Source of the DNA: Lactobacillus melliventris
Lineage (GTDB): Bacteria; Bacillota; Bacilli; Lactobacillales; Lactobacillaceae
Reading direction: 5' to 3'
Length of the DNA stretch: 64,000 bases
NCBI RefSeq assembly: GCF_013346935.1
Contig: NZ_JAAEEB010000002.1
Span: 124,001-188,000 of the forward strand
Part shown: positions 62,010 through 64,000 of the stretch, in pieces
How positions within the stretch are numbered: position 1 is the stretch's first letter
How the letters are laid out: each line of letters starts with the position of its first letter
The notes under the pieces: generated by a model
Databases searched by the model: none
Seen by the model: only the letters and a program-made list of their open reading frames with translations
Told to the model about the DNA's origin: nothing
Position numbers and translations under genes: made by a program

Positions 62010-63125
62010 ATGAACATTTCAGATTTAACTCGAATTAACTTAAATGAAGAAAATCGGACAATATCACCTGAAAATTTATCTGGCGCTAAGGGAAAAGCCG
62101 CAATGAGTGCCAGTGACTTGGGTCCCAGCCGCAAAGGCAATGGCTCCATTAAATTACCTCAAGGAAAAACTGTAACCATAGCTGATATTCATTCTGCAGG
62201 AGAAATTAGACATATTTGGATGACAATTGCTGATGCAACACCAGCAGGTAGTTTTGTACTGCGGGATGTAGTTTTGAAAATGTATTGGGACGGAGCAGAC
62301 AAGCCGGCAGTTGAAGTTCCTATTGGTGATTTTTTCTGTAATGGTTTTGGTGAACGGTGTGAAATTAATTCTGCTTTAATTACTGTTAACCCAACAGGTG
62401 GCTTTAACACTTATTTTCCAATGCCGTTTAGAAAATCCGCTAAAATTACAATCACAAACGAACATCCAGGTGATATTGACGGTTTCTTTTATGGTATTGA
62501 TTATGTTATCAAAGATGTGCCCGAAGATGCCGCATACTTTCACGCTGCTTGGAATAGACAAGAATATACTCAAAAACAAAATGATTTTGTAATTTTACCT
62601 TCTATAAAAGGTCCTGGACATTTTGTAGGAGTCTATTTTGAAGTCTGTGCTTTACAACGTTATTGGTGGGGTGAAGGAGAATTCAAATTTTATATTGATG
62701 GCGATACCAATTACCCAACAGTTACTTCTACAGGTACTGAAGATTATTTTGGTGGAGCTTGGGCATTTCATCAAAAAGACAAAAATGGTAAGACATATGC
62801 CCAAACTTTTCAAAGGCCTTTTATGGGATATCCATTTATGTCAAAGGTAGATCATACTCGGGATGAATTTAATAATGGTGAGTTAATGCCTTTACACGCA
62901 TTTGGCAATGATGCTTTGCCAATGCATGGGTTATATCGCTTTCACTTATTAGATCCAATTCGGTTTAAACACGATTTAAAGGTAACTGTCCAGCAAATCG
63001 GTAATAATGATATTCAATTGTTTGAGCGTTCAGATGATGTTGCTGCCGTTGCTTATTGGTACTCAGCAGAAAAAGCAAGTGATTTACCAGCTATTGCTCC
63101 CCAACCGGAAAGGGTGCCACGCTAG
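62010..63125 (+). CDS. DUF2961 protein, GH172-type glycoside hydrolase
   Basis: 371 residues, no signal peptide, so cytoplasmic. DUF2961 hallmarks: GEIRHIWMTI, PIGDFFCNGFG, NPTGGFNTYFPMPF, YWWGEGEFKFYIDGD and TGTEDYFGGAW (241-251). Glutamates in GEGE (222/224) and TGTEDY (244) are the obvious catalytic candidates. Known GH172 members act on fructofuranose dianhydrides or D-arabinofuranosides, so a furanoside substrate is likely (inference). AAGGAG lies 7 nt before the ATG. Its presumed transporter and regulator upstream are remnants. Confidence 0.85.
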   Translation: MNISDLTRINLNEENRTISPENLSGAKGKAAMSASDLGPSRKGNGSIKLPQGKTVTIADIHSAGEIRHIWMTIADATPAGSFVLRDVVLKMYWDGADKPAVEVPIGDFFCNGFGERCEINSALITVNPTGGFNTYFPMPFRKSAKITITNEHPGDIDGFFYGIDYVIKDVPEDAAYFHAAWNRQEYTQKQNDFVILPSIKGPGHFVGVYFEVCALQRYWWGEGEFKFYIDGDTNYPTVTSTGTEDYFGGAWAFHQKDKNGKTYAQTFQRPFMGYPFMSKVDHTRDEFNNGELMPLHAFGNDALPMHGLYRFHLLDPIRFKHDLKVTVQQIGNNDIQLFERSDDVAAVAYWYSAEKASDLPAIAPQPERVPR

Positions 63126-63145
63126 GTATTTATAAATGATAAATT

Positions 63146-63186
63146 AAAAACGTGATTCTGCTACGATAATAGAACCACGTTTTTTT
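63146..63186 (+). terminator. Terminator after the DUF2961 gene
   Basis: AAACGTGATTCT pairs with AGAACCACGTTT, then a T-run. Confidence 0.87.
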
Positions 63187-63563
63187 GAGCACAGGTAACA
63201 GCCAAAATTTCTGGTTTCTTCATTGTACTCTACATCTATTTGAAAACATCATGTTTTATAAATAGTATACAATTTTACTATATTTAATGGTTTTCGTATT
63301 AGATGGCCTATCTTTAGCTACAGTAAAATAATTATTTAAAAAGTCCTTCATGCTTTTAAAAAATATACAGTAAGCTTTTAGCAGAATGGTAAAATATTTA
63401 TATAATTGAAAAGTAATTTAGTATAACTTTTTGTAATAGTAAGACCTAATTAATTGGTATTTTAAGTTGAATACTTTTCAGTGGATAATAAAATAAGGCA
63501 ATTTGATTATTTTAATAATGAAAAATTAAAGCCCACCAATTATATCAAAGAAAAGAGATCAGA
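63187..63563. other. Gene-free stretch with promoter for the DUF3737 gene
   Basis: AT-rich. A promoter candidate is TTAGCA (63378-63383), 17 bp, TATAAT (63401-63406). Nothing else is seen. Confidence 0.5.
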
Positions 63564-64000
63564 ATGAGCATTATCAAAAATCATTTTTTTGCAGGTGAAA
63601 GAATTCTTTTTGGACTAAAAGATGCACAGCTGGAAGGAATAACTTTTGGAGAGGGTGAGTCACCACTAAAGGAAGCCAGTAAAATTAGCATTAAAGACTC
63701 TGTTTTTAAGTGGAAATATCCTTTGTGGTATGACAATGACATCACTGTCGATAATACTGTTTTTGAAACTATGGCTCGTAGTGGTATCTGGTATACCAAA
63801 AATATTGCGATTAAAAATTCGGCTTTACAAGCACCAAAGCTATTTAGAAGAGCAGAAAAAATAAATTTAGACCATGTTCATTTTGCAAATGCTGAAGAGA
63901 CAATGTGGACATGCAAGGACATTCGCATTACCAATAGTCAAATTAACGGTGATTATTTTGGCAAAGATAGTCAAAATATTTATCTTGACCACGTCAGTGT
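63564..64000 (+). CDS. DUF3737-family protein (right-handed beta-helix), cut by window end
   Basis: 145 codons present. The sequence is built of short repeats such as ASKISIKDSVFKWKYPLWY, NIAIKNSALQAPKLF, and IRITNSQINGDYFG, the beta-helix pattern of DUF3737, common in Lactobacillus. The family has pectin-lyase-like shape but no confirmed activity. No signal peptide. Start ATG 63564 with AAAGAGA upstream. Confidence 0.88.
   Translation, partial: MSIIKNHFFAGERILFGLKDAQLEGITFGEGESPLKEASKISIKDSVFKWKYPLWYDNDITVDNTVFETMARSGIWYTKNIAIKNSALQAPKLFRRAEKINLDHVHFANAEETMWTCKDIRITNSQINGDYFGKDSQNIYLDHVS

Noticed and set aside
1..64000. CRISPR arrays, tRNA/rRNA genes, prophage or integrated plasmid
   Set aside because: No regular spaced repeats, no cloverleaf with CCA-type end or rRNA motifs, and no integrase, terminase or replication-protein genes were seen on either strand.

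Overview
The window is a low-GC Firmicutes chromosome segment around the replication origin, most likely from Lactobacillus sensu stricto (L. delbrueckii/acidophilus group). Evidence is the gene order gyrB-recF-yaaA-dnaN-dnaA-oriC and rpmH-rnpA-yidC-mnmE-mnmG, the tandem dAK/dGK deoxynucleoside kinases known from L. acidophilus R-26, the dltXABCD operon, a pyruvate oxidase, and IS30/IS3-type remnants with lactobacillar signatures. The species cannot be fixed from the sequence alone.

Layout. 1-5.2 kb: leftward replication-initiation operon (gyrB is cut by the window edge). 5.2-5.6 kb: oriC with a cluster of DnaA boxes. 5.8-7.7 kb: an FMN_bind/FAD flavoprotein reductase, on the strand opposite to the other right-arm genes. 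8-13.4 kb: the conserved rpmH-to-mnmG block, without jag. 13.6-20.4 kb: pyruvate oxidase, gluconokinase, 6-phosphogluconate dehydrogenase and a CLC antiporter. 20.5-30.4 kb: an IS30 remnant, two NCS2 purine permeases around a DASS anion transporter, a HAD phosphatase, a polar amino-acid ABC importer, and dGK/dAK. Purine uptake plus deoxynucleoside kinases indicates a salvage-oriented nucleotide economy. 30.4-33.5 kb: a long leader with a broken small ORF, an ABC exporter, an unknown gene and an IS3 deletion derivative. 33.5-35.7 kb: the Asp23/AmaP envelope-stress operon and nagB with an operator-filled promoter. 35.8-43.7 kb: MacB-like ABC, YdcF-like, CPBP protease, a P1B-type ATPase with a large operator, and a CBS protein.

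43.7-44.1 kb holds an unusual gene-less array of five hairpins in two similar modules with equal 57-nt linkers, which I read as a candidate tandem small-RNA locus. 44.2-50.1 kb: dltXABCD plus a serine hydrolase lacking a signal peptide. 50.4-56.2 kb: DUF975 protein, orphan PTS EIIC, DUF915 hydrolase and a class II UvrA in one operon. 56.3-58.6 kb: clpL with a CIRCE operator. 58.8-61.4 kb: ilvE and a divergent TetR/TauE pair. 61.4-63.1 kb: a decayed sugar locus (LacI and GPH transporter remnants) in front of an intact DUF2961/GH172-type protein. The window ends in a DUF3737 gene.

Near-consensus parS sites (ParB targets) are scattered over the right arm, as expected near an origin. Points most worth a second look: the hairpin modules; the similar C-terminal tails on pyruvate oxidase and the flavoprotein; the broken peptide ORF before the ABC exporter; the recurring 18-bp inverted repeat; and the unusual P1B ATPase with its 16-bp-arm operator. 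No tRNA, rRNA or CRISPR array was seen. All family calls come from reading motifs by eye; no database search was run.
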